Shown here one piece after another: positions 31,247-39,818 of a stretch of DNA of 64,000 bases. The stretch spans positions 1 to 64,000 of the forward strand of contig NZ_JBEPOC010000001.1 of the NCBI RefSeq assembly GCF_040546585.1. The letters are read 5' to 3'. Each line of letters opens with the position of its first letter. Position 1 is the first letter of the stretch. The notes beneath the pieces were generated by a model. It saw nothing but the letters and a program-made list of their open reading frames with translations, had not been told where the DNA came from and did no database searches. The DNA comes from Marmoricola sp. OAE513. GTDB lineage: Bacteria; Actinomycetota; Actinomycetes; Propionibacteriales; Nocardioidaceae. The translations under genes were made by a program, and so were the position numbers.

Positions 31247-32347
31247 TCAGCCCCGGATCTTCTCCAGGCGGGCGACGGTCTCCTCGTACTCGGCGATGAG
31301 CTCGGCCATCACCTGGGCGACCGGTCGGACCTCGTTGGTGCGCCCGATGATCTGGCCGGCCGGCATCGCGACGACGTCCGGGTCGTCGGCGGCGCTCATC
31401 CGGTTGTGCGCGTCGGAGACGAGCAGGTTCTGCAGCGGCATCGGGAGCGGCGCCGGGGCACCGTCCTCCTCCCACGCGTTGGTCCACTTGTTCTTCAGTA
31501 GGCGGGCCGGCTTGCCGGTGTAGACGCGGCTGCGAACGGTGTCGGCGGAGCCGGCCTTGAGCAGCGCCTTCTGGATCGCGTCGCTCTGACCGAGGTCGTA
31601 CTCGGCGACGGTGAGCCACAGAGATCCCGTCCAGACGCCCTGGGCTCCGAGCGCGAGGGACGCCGCGACCTGGCGGCCGCAGCCGATGCCGCCGGCAGCG
31701 AGCACCGGGACGTCCGGCCCGACCGAGTCGACGATCTCCGGGGTGAGCACCATGCTGGCGATCTCACCGGTGTGGCCGCCGGCCTCGTAGCCCTGCGAGA
31801 CGATGATGTCGACGCCGTTGGAGACGTGGCTTTGGGCGTGCTTGCCGGCGCCGGCCAGCGCTGCCACCAGGACGCCGTGCTCGTGCGCGAGGTCGATGAC
31901 GTCCTTCGGCGGGGTGCCGAGTGCGTTGGCGATCAGCACCGGTCGGTGCTGGAGGGCAACGTCGACGTGGCTGCGCGCGGTGCTGTGCAGCCAGCCGAGC
32001 ACACCTTCCCTGCCCTCACCTTCCGGCAGCGGCGGAACGCCGAGCTTGCGCAGCGTCTCCTCGACGAAGGTGACGTGCTCACCGGGGATGAGCTCCTTGA
32101 GATCCACCGACTTGCCCTCGGTCGGGATCTTCATCGGCATCACGATGTCGACGCCGTACGGCTTGCCGTCGGTGTTCTCGTCCATCCAGGTGAGCGTCTC
32201 GTCGAGCTCGCTGGCGTCGTTGAACCGGACTGCACCCAGCACGCCGAGGCCACCGGCGCGGGAGACCGCGGCCGCGACCTTCTCGGACGGGGTGAAGGCG
32301 AAGATCGGGTACTCGATGCCCAGTCGCTCGCAGAGTTCGGTACGCAT
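31247..32347 (-). CDS. Nitronate monooxygenase-family flavoprotein (Rv1533-like)
   Basis: A 366-residue FMN TIM-barrel enzyme of the NMO/2-nitropropane dioxygenase family. The opening CERLGIEYPIFAFT, the catalytic-His segment GYEAGGHTGE and the phosphate-binding VLAAGGIGCGRQ and GVWTGS are seen. The sequence resembles M. tuberculosis Rv1533 more than IpdC (Rv3553), which is encoded elsewhere in this window. Its start codon shares a base with the fadD19 stop (TAATG), so it belongs to the steroid ligase operon. It may be an enoyl- or oxo-steroid-CoA oxidoreductase rather than a true nitronate oxidase; that is inference. Confidence 0.85.
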   Translation of the reverse strand: MRTELCERLGIEYPIFAFTPSEKVAAAVSRAGGLGVLGAVRFNDASELDETLTWMDENTDGKPYGVDIVMPMKIPTEGKSVDLKELIPGEHVTFVEETLRKLGVPPLPEGEGREGVLGWLHSTARSHVDVALQHRPVLIANALGTPPKDVIDLAHEHGVLVAALAGAGKHAQSHVSNGVDIIVSQGYEAGGHTGEIASMVLTPEIVDSVGPDVPVLAAGGIGCGRQVAASLALGAQGVWTGSLWLTVAEYDLGQSDAIQKALLKAGSADTVRSRVYTGKPARLLKNKWTNAWEEDGAPAPLPMPLQNLLVSDAHNRMSAADDPDVVAMPAGQIIGRTNEVRPVAQVMAELIAEYEETVARLEKIRG

Positions 32348-34002
32348 TACTTGGTCGCTCCTGCAGTGTCGTTGGTCTTGGCGGCCAGGAGCAGCTCCTT
32401 GGCCTTCGGGTACTGCGCCTTGCCGGTGGCGTTGCGCGGGATTTCCGGGACGAGGGTCATCGTCCGGGGAAGCTTGTAGCCGGACAGGAACTCGCGGAGG
32501 AAGTCGCGCAGCTCCTCGAGCTCGACCGTCTCGTTCTCGCGCGGCTGGATCACCGCGGCGACCGCCTGGCCGAACTTCTCGTCCGGGATGCCGACGACGA
32601 GGACGTCGTACACGGCCGGGTGGCGCTTGATCGCCATCTCGACCTCTTCGGGGTAGACCTTCTCGCCACCGGTGTTGACGCAGTTGGAACCGCGTCCCAG
32701 CAGGGTGACCTTGTTGTCCTCCTCGATCCGGGCGAAGTCGCCGGGTACCGAGATCCGCATGCCGTCGACGACGAGGAAGGTCTCCGCGGACTTCTTCTCG
32801 TCCTTGTAGTAGCCGACCGGCACCGAACCGCCACGTCCCAGACGACCGACCTTGCCGACGTTCGTCGCCAGGTCCAGGACCTGGTTGTTCTCGTCGAGCA
32901 CCACGCTGTTGGGACCGAGGCCCACGACGGGTCCGTCGCTGGAGATGTGGGTCTTGTCCTGCATGCCCATGCCCTGGAAGCCGGTCTCGGACGCACCGAC
33001 CGAGTCGGTGTAGACCGGGTTGGGCAGCGCGGTCAGCCAGCGCTCCTTGACCGAGGGGCTGAAGATCGCCGCGCTGCTGGAGACGGCGAAGAGGCTGGCG
33101 CCGCTGTACGGCTCGCCGGTGGCCGCCTTGCGCTCGAACTCCTCGATCAGCGGACGGGCCATCGCGTCGCCGGTCATGAAGATCAGCATCACGCCGTTCT
33201 CGTCGATGATCTCCCAGGTGCGCTGGGGGTCGAACTTCGGCTCCAGGATCGTCAGGTGGCCGGCGAAGAGGTGCATCAGCAGGCCGGCCTGGGCGCCGCC
33301 GTGCATGAGCGGGCTGAGCGGGAAGGTGGTCATCCGGCCTTCCTGCGCGGCCTGCTTCGACTGGTCGAACTCGTCGAGCTTGTCGCCGGTGTAGAAGTCG
33401 ATGCCGCCGCCGAGCGTGCGCCAGAAGTCCTCGTGGCGCCACATGACGCCCTTCGGGAAGCCGGTGGTGCCGCCGGTGTAGATGATGTGCAGGTCGTCGG
33501 CGCTGCGCTCCTCGAAGTCCCGCTCGGCGCTCTGGTCGGCGACCGCGTCGGCGTACAGGACCCCGCCGAAGGCGCTGATGTCGGACTGGTCGTCGGGCTC
33601 GATCACGTCGGGGACGATCACGACCGTCTGCAGTTTCTCGTGGTTCGGGAACGTCTTGGCGATCAGCGGCGCGTAGGTGCGCTCCGCGATCAGGGCGACG
33701 ACGTCGGCGTTGTCGAACAGGTAGTTGAGCTCACCTTCGACGTAGCGGTAGTTCACGTTGATGTTGACGGCGCGGATCTTGACGATCGCGAGCACCGCGA
33801 TGACGTGCTCGATGCTGTTCTTCGCGTACACCGCGACGTGGTCGCCGGCCTTGACGCCCTGGGACTGGAGGTAGTGCGCCAATTGGTTGGATTCGCGCTC
33901 CAGGTCCGCGAACGTGACGGTGCGGTCTCCCACCTTCACAGCGGGGTTCTCGGGCGCCGCGTCAACGGCGTGCTCGAACAGGTCAGCGATGTTGAGGGCC
34001 AT
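32347..34002 (-). CDS. fadD19: Steroid side-chain acyl-CoA synthetase FadD19
   Basis: Activates C24/C27-type steroid acids to CoA esters; in Rhodococcus rhodochrous FadD19 is needed for C-24-branched sterol side chains. The 551 residues start ALNIADLFEHAVDA as in FadD19. They carry the P-loop YTGGTTGFPKGVMWRHED, a TDSVGASETGF motif, GGEKVYPEEVE and the C-terminal lysine in RNATGKAQY. Translation of the following NMO-like gene is coupled (TAATG). The KstR-like operator ends 11 nt upstream of the ATG and is shared with divergent echA19. Confidence 0.93.
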   Translation of the reverse strand: MALNIADLFEHAVDAAPENPAVKVGDRTVTFADLERESNQLAHYLQSQGVKAGDHVAVYAKNSIEHVIAVLAIVKIRAVNINVNYRYVEGELNYLFDNADVVALIAERTYAPLIAKTFPNHEKLQTVVIVPDVIEPDDQSDISAFGGVLYADAVADQSAERDFEERSADDLHIIYTGGTTGFPKGVMWRHEDFWRTLGGGIDFYTGDKLDEFDQSKQAAQEGRMTTFPLSPLMHGGAQAGLLMHLFAGHLTILEPKFDPQRTWEIIDENGVMLIFMTGDAMARPLIEEFERKAATGEPYSGASLFAVSSSAAIFSPSVKERWLTALPNPVYTDSVGASETGFQGMGMQDKTHISSDGPVVGLGPNSVVLDENNQVLDLATNVGKVGRLGRGGSVPVGYYKDEKKSAETFLVVDGMRISVPGDFARIEEDNKVTLLGRGSNCVNTGGEKVYPEEVEMAIKRHPAVYDVLVVGIPDEKFGQAVAAVIQPRENETVELEELRDFLREFLSGYKLPRTMTLVPEIPRNATGKAQYPKAKELLLAAKTNDTAGATK

Positions 34003-34013
34003 GGGCGAAAGAC

Positions 34014-34027
34014 TAGAACACGTTCTC
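34014..34027. promoter_or_regulatory. KstR-like operator between fadD19 and echA19
   Basis: TAGAACACGTTCTC matches the KstR palindrome TAGAACNNGTTCTA at 11 of 12 fixed bases. It lies 11 nt from fadD19 and 22 nt from echA19, so it must overlap or abut both promoters. Confidence 0.85.
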
Positions 34028-34049
34028 GTTTGTGGCTAGCATTCCCCGC

Positions 34050-34832
34050 ATGACGGACTGCCTCGTAGACCAAGACGGCCACAAGCTCATCGTGACGATG
34101 AACCGCCCCGAGCGGCGCAACGCGCTGTCCTCGGAGATGCTGCGGATCATGGAGGACGCCTGGGACCGGGTGAACTCCGACCCGGAGATCCGGGTCTGCA
34201 TCCTCACCGGCGCGGGCGGCTACTTCTGCGCGGGCATGGACCTGTCCACCGCGAACGAGAAGCCGCCGGGCGACTCCTTCGAGTCCGGCGAGTTCGACCC
34301 GACCATCCTCAAGGGTCTGCTCAAGGGTTTCCGCCTGACCAAGCCGCTCATCGCCGCTGTCGAGGGCCCGGCCATCGCCGGTGGCACCGAGATCCTGCAG
34401 GGCACCGACATCCGGATCGCCGGCGAGTCCGCCAAGTTCGGCGTCGCCGAGGCGCGCTGGTCGCTCTACCCCCTCGGCGGTTCGGCCGTCCGGCTCCCCC
34501 GCCAGATCCCGTACACGGTCGCCGCGGAGCTGCTCCTCACCGGACGCCCGATCCTGGCTCCCGAGGCCAAGGAGCTCGGTCTGATCGGCCACGTCGTCCC
34601 GGACGGCACCGCGTTGGAGAAGGCGCACGAGATCGCCGACATGATCGCGGCCAACGGCCCGCTCGCCGTGCAGGCGATCCTCAAGACGATGCGCGACTCC
34701 GAGGGCAAGCACGAGGACGACTGCTGGGCCGACGACGCCAAGGTCGGTGCCGAGGTCTTCAAGTCCGAGGACGCCAAGGAAGGCCCGCGGGCGTTCCTGG
34801 AGAAGCGCCCCGCGCAGTTCAAGGGAGCCTGA
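34050..34832 (+). CDS. echA19: Steroid enoyl-CoA hydratase EchA19
   Basis: Crotonase-fold enzyme that hydrates the side-chain enoyl-CoA. The 260-residue protein resembles M. tuberculosis EchA19 (Rv3516) along its length: [69 protein letters not shown] and [13 protein letters not shown]. The ATG at 34050 matches the family N-terminus; a GTG at 34032 is nearer the operator. There is no clear Shine-Dalgarno, so the transcript may be leaderless. It is divergent from fadD19, as in mycobacteria. Confidence 0.93.
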   Translation: MTDCLVDQDGHKLIVTMNRPERRNALSSEMLRIMEDAWDRVNSDPEIRVCILTGAGGYFCAGMDLSTANEKPPGDSFESGEFDPTILKGLLKGFRLTKPLIAAVEGPAIAGGTEILQGTDIRIAGESAKFGVAEARWSLYPLGGSAVRLPRQIPYTVAAELLLTGRPILAPEAKELGLIGHVVPDGTALEKAHEIADMIAANGPLAVQAILKTMRDSEGKHEDDCWADDAKVGAEVFKSEDAKEGPRAFLEKRPAQFKGA

Positions 34833-34942
34833 CCGGGCTGGGATGTCCCGCGCCGCGACGCCGAGCGGGCTGGGATGTCCCGCGCGCTCGGACATCTGCG
34901 CCCGGTCGGCGCTCGCAAGTGAGACATCTGTGCCCTCTCGGC
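34831..34942. repeat. 32-bp-period inverted repeat cluster, copy 1
   Basis: Two plus-sense units with core GGGCTGGGATGTCCCGCG (34834, 34866) are exactly 32 bases apart. They are followed by two opposite-sense units with core GACATCTG...GCCC (34890, 34922), again 32 apart. The two halves pair as an imperfect inverted repeat. It is the same family as 52539-52786. It starts at the echA19 stop and ends before the next gene, so it may work as a terminator. Confidence 0.7.
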
Positions 34943-34984
34943 GAAAGGTGGGGAGCCGCGGGCGGCTCGTGAGAACGTAGGCGC

Positions 34985-35683
34985 ATGGCTGCTGTCGTGC
35001 TGATCGCGATCGTCGGGTTCGGCATCGTCGGCGTTCTCGGGTACTTCTCCTGGTTGGCGGCGAAGAAGCGCCGGGAGGCGCTCGCCGCACTGGCCGCGTC
35101 GCGCGGCTGGACCTACACCGAGCGGGACGACCGGTACGTCGACGAGTTCGACGGCTCGCCGTTCGGCACGGGCCACGACCGCCGTGCCACCAACGTGCTG
35201 TCCGGCACGTACGACGGCCGGGTGTTCCTCGCCTTCGACTACCGCTACTCCACGACCGAGCACTACACCGACAGCGACGGTCACTCGCGGACCCGCACCG
35301 AGACGCACCCGTACTCCGTGATCGCCCTGCAGATCGGCGCACAGGCCCCGAACCTGTCGGTCTCCCCCGAGGGCTTCTTCGGCCGGATGGTCGGCCGGCT
35401 CACCAACAACGACATCGAGATGGAGTCCGAGCAGTTCAACCGGGCGTTCACGGTGCACTGCGAGGACCGCAAGTTCGCCACCGACGTCCTGCACCCCCTG
35501 ATGATGGAGTACCTGCTCACGCTCCCCGACCTGGCCTGGTCCTTCCGCGGCTCGTCGTTGGTCACCGTCGAAGCCGGTCAGCACTCGCTGGAGACGCTGG
35601 ATGCGACCCTCGCGGCGATCGACGGCATCCTCGACCGGGTGCCCGGGTTCGTGCGCACCTCACTCGGCCTGCCGGAGACCTGA
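34985..35683 (+). CDS. Membrane-anchored protein of unknown function (DUF3137-like)
   Basis: A 232-residue protein with one N-terminal membrane helix (~3-25), a basic KKRR stop-transfer and a soluble domain. Features such as ASRGWTYTERDDRYVDEF and a Tyr-rich strand (LAFDYRYSTTEHY) resemble the poorly described DUF3137 kind of domain. No catalytic motif is recognised. It stands 55 nt before a lemA gene on the same strand; LemA and such proteins often occur together in membrane-linked operons. Confidence 0.7.
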   Translation: MAAVVLIAIVGFGIVGVLGYFSWLAAKKRREALAALAASRGWTYTERDDRYVDEFDGSPFGTGHDRRATNVLSGTYDGRVFLAFDYRYSTTEHYTDSDGHSRTRTETHPYSVIALQIGAQAPNLSVSPEGFFGRMVGRLTNNDIEMESEQFNRAFTVHCEDRKFATDVLHPLMMEYLLTLPDLAWSFRGSSLVTVEAGQHSLETLDATLAAIDGILDRVPGFVRTSLGLPET

Positions 35684-35738
35684 CCCTCGTGGAGAACCTG
35701 CTCCTGCTCGTCGCGGCGCTGAGGTTAGGTTGTCGGGC

Positions 35739-36299
35739 ATGGTGATCCTGTACGTGGTCCTCGGCGTCGTCGCCCTCGTCGGCCTCTCCGTCGTCGTGAT
35801 GTACAACCGGTTCGTCCGGCAGCGCGTCCTCATCGACTCCTCCTGGGGTGGCATCGACGTCGAGCTGACCCGGCGGCACGACCTGATCCCGAACCTGGTC
35901 AGCACCGTGCAGGGGTACGCCACCCACGAGCGCGAGGTGCTCACCGCGCTGACCGCGGCACGGGAGCAGGCCACCGCCCACCAGAGCGACGCCCCGGCAG
36001 CACGCCAGCAGTTCGAGGAGCAGGTCGGCCAGACGCTGGGCACGGTGCTGGCGCGTGCCGAGGCCTACCCCGAGCTGAAGGCGAGCGCCAACTTCCTCGA
36101 CCTGCAGCACCAGCTGACCGACACCGAGAACCGGATCGCTGCGGCCAGGCGGTTCTACAACCTCAACGTCGGCGCGTACAACACCCGGGTGCGCACGTTC
36201 CCCTCGAACGTGGTCGCCGGCATGTTCTCCTTCGGCCTCCGCGACATCTTCGAGGTCAGCGACGTCACCGTGCGCCAGAACCCCGAGGTCTCCCTCTAG
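35739..36299 (+). CDS. LemA family protein
   Basis: A 186-residue protein with one N-terminal membrane helix (2-22) and a long helical domain. The family motifs YNRFVRQRVLIDSSWGGIDV, RRHDLIPNLVSTV, LKASANFLDLQ and ENRIAAARRFYN are all present. LemA proteins are envelope-associated and of unknown mechanism. The start is the ATG at 35739 that places the helix at the N-terminus; the frame is open upstream without homology. Confidence 0.9.
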   Translation: MVILYVVLGVVALVGLSVVVMYNRFVRQRVLIDSSWGGIDVELTRRHDLIPNLVSTVQGYATHEREVLTALTAAREQATAHQSDAPAARQQFEEQVGQTLGTVLARAEAYPELKASANFLDLQHQLTDTENRIAAARRFYNLNVGAYNTRVRTFPSNVVAGMFSFGLRDIFEVSDVTVRQNPEVSL

Positions 36300-36355
36300 G
36301 ACGGGAGCTCATTTCGGGCCGCACCGCCCCAAATCTGGCTTATCCTGAGCGGGCG

Positions 36356-37432
36356 ATGAAGCTCCGAACCCTCCCGCTCGGTCTGCTGTGCGCTGCTCTG
36401 GCGCTCGGCCCTGCTGTCGTGGGCGTGGGCAGCTCGGCGTCGGCCGAGGACGCGGAGATCACCCAGCCGGTGAAGATCATGCTGTCCGGCGACTCGATCA
36501 CCCAGGGTTTCGACGGCGACTACACCTGGCGCTACCGCCTGGACCGCGAGCTGCGCCGCCAGGGCGTGAAGTTCGACTTCGTCGGCCCGTACAAGTACAC
36601 CTACGGCGGAGCCAACCACTACCAGGTCAGCTCCGGCTGGGACACGGACCACGCGGCGACGGGTGGGACCCGGCTCCGGACGCAGATCGAAGAGCTGCCC
36701 AGCCAGATGTACAACGCCGATCCCGACGTCCTGGTCGCCCTCTACGGAACCACGGACCTGCTGCCCCGCACGGGCGTCATCTCCGTGCAGGACGAGATCA
36801 AGGACCTGAGGGACTACATCACCGAGGCGCGACAGGCCAACGGCAACATCCAGGTCGTGCTCGGCGAGGTCACCACGCGTCGGATCCCGAACCGGGTCGA
36901 GTTCAACAACGCCGTCAACGCGCTCGCCCAGCAGGAGACCGCGAACCCGTACTACCCCGACTCCCGCGTCGTCGTGGCCGACCTGGACTACCCCGGGTGG
37001 GACCCGACCAAGAACACCTACGACACCACGCACCCGAACCCGGTGGGCGAGGCGATCATCGCCCAGCGCGTCGGCTGGGCGCTGAACAAGGTGGGCGTGA
37101 AGGACTCGAGCGCCAAGGTCCTCCCCAGGGCTCCCGAGATCAAGTCGGCCGGCCTGATCTACAACCCGCCCTGGGCGCCGAAGATCAGGGTCGCCAAGGG
37201 CCGCAAGCTGGTCGTCGACTGGTACCAGACCAAGTGGCTGAACAAGCCTCAGCTGATGCAGATCCAGGTGAAGCGCCTCAAGACCAGGCGCACCGCGACG
37301 TCCGGCTGGATGAGCTCCTCGCAGTACATCTCCGCGAGACTGAAGAAGGGCAAGTACCAGATCCGCATCCACGGCCGTCGCCAGGCGATGATCTCGCCGT
37401 GGAGCAGGACCTGGACCGTCACGGTCCGATGA
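36356..37432 (+). CDS. Secreted SGNH/GDSL hydrolase 1
   Basis: A 358-residue exported esterase-like protein. The signal peptide (1-30, ending SASA) leads to block I (LSGDSITQGFDGDYTWRYR) with nucleophile Ser47, a GTTD segment in the block III position and the catalytic Asp/His pair in DTTHPNPVGE. A C-terminal beta-rich domain of about 85 residues ends in PWSRTWTVTVR and may bind a surface ligand. The substrate is unknown; cell-wall acyl groups are possible. It is the first of three tandem paralogues, with ATGA overlap to the second. Confidence 0.85.
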   Translation: MKLRTLPLGLLCAALALGPAVVGVGSSASAEDAEITQPVKIMLSGDSITQGFDGDYTWRYRLDRELRRQGVKFDFVGPYKYTYGGANHYQVSSGWDTDHAATGGTRLRTQIEELPSQMYNADPDVLVALYGTTDLLPRTGVISVQDEIKDLRDYITEARQANGNIQVVLGEVTTRRIPNRVEFNNAVNALAQQETANPYYPDSRVVVADLDYPGWDPTKNTYDTTHPNPVGEAIIAQRVGWALNKVGVKDSSAKVLPRAPEIKSAGLIYNPPWAPKIRVAKGRKLVVDWYQTKWLNKPQLMQIQVKRLKTRRTATSGWMSSSQYISARLKKGKYQIRIHGRRQAMISPWSRTWTVTVR

Positions 37433-37435
37433 GAC

Positions 37436-38575
37436 GTGCTCTCGGGACAGCAGGCGTCCTGGTCGCTCTCGTGGCGACCGGGTTGGCTCCGCTCGCGCCG
37501 ACGGGTGGCGCCTGCGGCGACCGTCCCGAAGGTGATGGTCGTCGGCGACTCGGTGGCCCACCAGTTCGACGGCGACGTGACCTGGCGCTACCGGCTCGGC
37601 GTGGAGTTCAAGCGTCAGAACGCCGCGGTGAACTTCGTCGGCCCGTTCCGGTGGGGGTACGGCGAGAGCCACAACTACCTCGCCAAGAACTGGGACTCCG
37701 ACCACGACTCCCAGGGCGCGACGCTGATCACCGACTTCATGGACATCTCACCGGTGCCCGGCGCCCCGAACTGGGGCCGGTTCAACATCGTCGACGAGAT
37801 GCAGTCCCTCCAACCCGACGTCGTGGTCTCGGTGATGGGCAACAACGACGTCAACAACGCCATGGTCCTGCGCACGCTGGCCAACCCGATCTCGATCCGC
37901 GACCAGTACCGGGCCCAGGGTCGGTCCGTGCTGGTCGAGCAGCGCGTCGACGCGCTGGTCGACGGGGTGCTCGAGGACTACACCGCATTCCTGGCCTCGG
38001 CTCGCTCCCGGAAGGCCGACGTCAGGGTCGTCGTCAGCGAGATCACCAGCCAGCTGATCGAGCCCTGGGTGCGCGACGAGGTCAACGACGCCTTCGCGGC
38101 CCGGCTGCCCTCGACGTCCACCTCGCCGCTGGTCGTGGCGCTGAGCGACGACCCGAAGTGGGCGAAGGCGGGCTACACCGTGGACGGCATCCACACCACG
38201 CCGACCGGAGACCTGCTGATGGCGCAAAAGATGGCGACCGGGATCCACGCGGTGGCGCCCGCGGTACTCCCGGGCGCGGCCAAGGTGCCCCAGGTGACCG
38301 TGCCCTGGAGCCCCGTGCTCACCCCGAAGGTGTCCGTGTCCCGTCGCAAGGTCGTCGTCAACTGGGCGGCCACAGCACGGGCGAACACGGTCCTCGGCGT
38401 GCAGGTGAAGTTCACCGACCTGCAGAACAGGAAGTCGTACTACAGCACGCTGGCCCAGAAACCGTCGTGGACCTCGGCCGTCAAGCGTCCCGGACGCTAC
38501 CGCGTGCAGATCCAGGGCATCCGCGGCACCATGCGCAGCACCTGGAGCAAGGTCTACGAGGTCCGGGTCCGGTAG
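37436..38575 (+). CDS. SGNH/GDSL hydrolase 2, signal peptide probably out of frame
   Basis: The catalytic frame reads from GTG 37436: block I VVGDSVAHQFDGDVTWRYR, a GNND segment, DGIHTTPTGD and the same C-terminal beta domain ending STWSKVYEVRVR. Its own N-terminus (LSGQQASWSLSW...) is not a signal peptide. A good signal peptide, MRRALGTAGVLVALVATGLA, begins at ATG 37429 (overlapping the stop of hydrolase 1) but in the neighbouring frame. A single base missing near 37500-37520 would join the two. Either this is a sequencing or assembly indel, or the gene is inactivated for export. The catalytic domain itself is intact. Confidence 0.75.
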   Translation: MLSGQQASWSLSWRPGWLRSRRRVAPAATVPKVMVVGDSVAHQFDGDVTWRYRLGVEFKRQNAAVNFVGPFRWGYGESHNYLAKNWDSDHDSQGATLITDFMDISPVPGAPNWGRFNIVDEMQSLQPDVVVSVMGNNDVNNAMVLRTLANPISIRDQYRAQGRSVLVEQRVDALVDGVLEDYTAFLASARSRKADVRVVVSEITSQLIEPWVRDEVNDAFAARLPSTSTSPLVVALSDDPKWAKAGYTVDGIHTTPTGDLLMAQKMATGIHAVAPAVLPGAAKVPQVTVPWSPVLTPKVSVSRRKVVVNWAATARANTVLGVQVKFTDLQNRKSYYSTLAQKPSWTSAVKRPGRYRVQIQGIRGTMRSTWSKVYEVRVR

Positions 38576-38673
38576 CGCGGTACCTGAGGGGCGCCTGTGA
38601 CTTCAGTCGCATCGCCAGTGCCTTGTCGATTCGCCTGAATCGGACCCCGTCGTTCGCCTACATTTTGCTCACC

Positions 38674-39801
38674 ATGAAGGTGAAGCTCCTCGCCGCCGGT
38701 GCCCTTGCAGCGGCCCTCCTCGTCACGTGCGTACCGACCGGTGCGCACGCTGCTGACGCAGCCACGCCGACCAAGACCAGGATCATGTTCGCCGGCGACT
38801 CGATCACCGAGGGCATCGACGGGGACTACACGTACCGGTACCGGATGGCGATGGAGTTCCGGCGCCAGGGACTGCTGAAGACGGTCGACTTCGTCGGGCC
38901 GAGGACCTGGCCGGCGCACGGTCGGTACAAGCACTACCTGGCCGGCGGGTGGGACACCCACCACTACGGGATCGGCGGCACGATGCTGTCGCAGCGCCTG
39001 GACGACATCGGCACCGTGGTCAAGACGTACCAGCCCGACATCCTCGTCAGCTTCCTCGGCACCAACGACTTCCTGGACATTCCGCGCACCAACATCGGCA
39101 AGACGGCCGACCAGATGGCACCCCTGTACGCCGAGCGCATCAACCGCGTCCTCGACGACTGGATGACGTACTTGAAGGCCGCTCGTGCCAACAGCCCCGG
39201 CATCAGGATCGTTCTCGGCGAGCTCGTGACCCCGCGCGTCCCGAGCTGGGTACGCGACCAGTACAACCGTCGCCTGTCCGACCTCGCGAACAACCCGGGA
39301 TGGTCCGGCGGCAGGATCACCGTGGCCCAGCTCGACGGATCCCTGTGGTCGTCGCCCGCCTACCTCTACGACACCATCCACCCCACGCCGACCGGCGAGT
39401 CGTTCCTCGCGCAGCGGTTCGCCGAGGCGATCCGCGAGGAGGTGCCGACGGTCTTCCGTGGAGCGCCGGCCATCTACCGGGGTTTCATCCCGTGGGACCC
39501 GAAGCTCAAGCCGACGATCAAGGTCCGGGGCAAGAAGCTCGTCCTCAGCTGGGCCCTCACCGCTGGCGAGAACTCCGTCCGCGCCATGCGGTTCAAGCTG
39601 ATCAGCCCCAAGGCGGACGCGACGTCGACCAAGAAGGCCCGGAGGTCGACGACCAAGGTCTCGGCCTTCCGTGAGCTCGCGACCACCACCGGCTGGACCT
39701 CGGGCAGGCTGAAGCCCGGGGTGTACAAGATCCGGCTGCAGGGACAGCGGATGTACATGAACTCCACGTGGAGCAGGACCTACAAGGTCCGGATCAAGTA
39801 G
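38674..39801 (+). CDS. Secreted SGNH/GDSL hydrolase 3
   Basis: A 375-residue exported paralogue. The signal peptide (1-27, ending GAHAA) is followed by block I (FAGDSITEGIDGDYTYRYR), a GTNDF motif (block III), DTIHPTPTGE with the catalytic Asp/His, and the C-terminal beta domain ending TWSRTYKVRIK. The ATG at 38674 begins the signal peptide; the frame is open far upstream but overlaps copies 1 and 2 in a non-coding frame. It is 98 nt after copy 2, so it could have its own promoter. Confidence 0.87.
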   Translation: MKVKLLAAGALAAALLVTCVPTGAHAADAATPTKTRIMFAGDSITEGIDGDYTYRYRMAMEFRRQGLLKTVDFVGPRTWPAHGRYKHYLAGGWDTHHYGIGGTMLSQRLDDIGTVVKTYQPDILVSFLGTNDFLDIPRTNIGKTADQMAPLYAERINRVLDDWMTYLKAARANSPGIRIVLGELVTPRVPSWVRDQYNRRLSDLANNPGWSGGRITVAQLDGSLWSSPAYLYDTIHPTPTGESFLAQRFAEAIREEVPTVFRGAPAIYRGFIPWDPKLKPTIKVRGKKLVLSWALTAGENSVRAMRFKLISPKADATSTKKARRSTTKVSAFRELATTTGWTSGRLKPGVYKIRLQGQRMYMNSTWSRTYKVRIK

Positions 39802-39818
39802 GACCTGACCCCGCGACG

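Noticed and set aside
37436-38575. Programmed ribosomal frameshift in SGNH hydrolase 2
   Set aside because: No slippery heptamer or following structure was recognised; a simple indel explains the data better.
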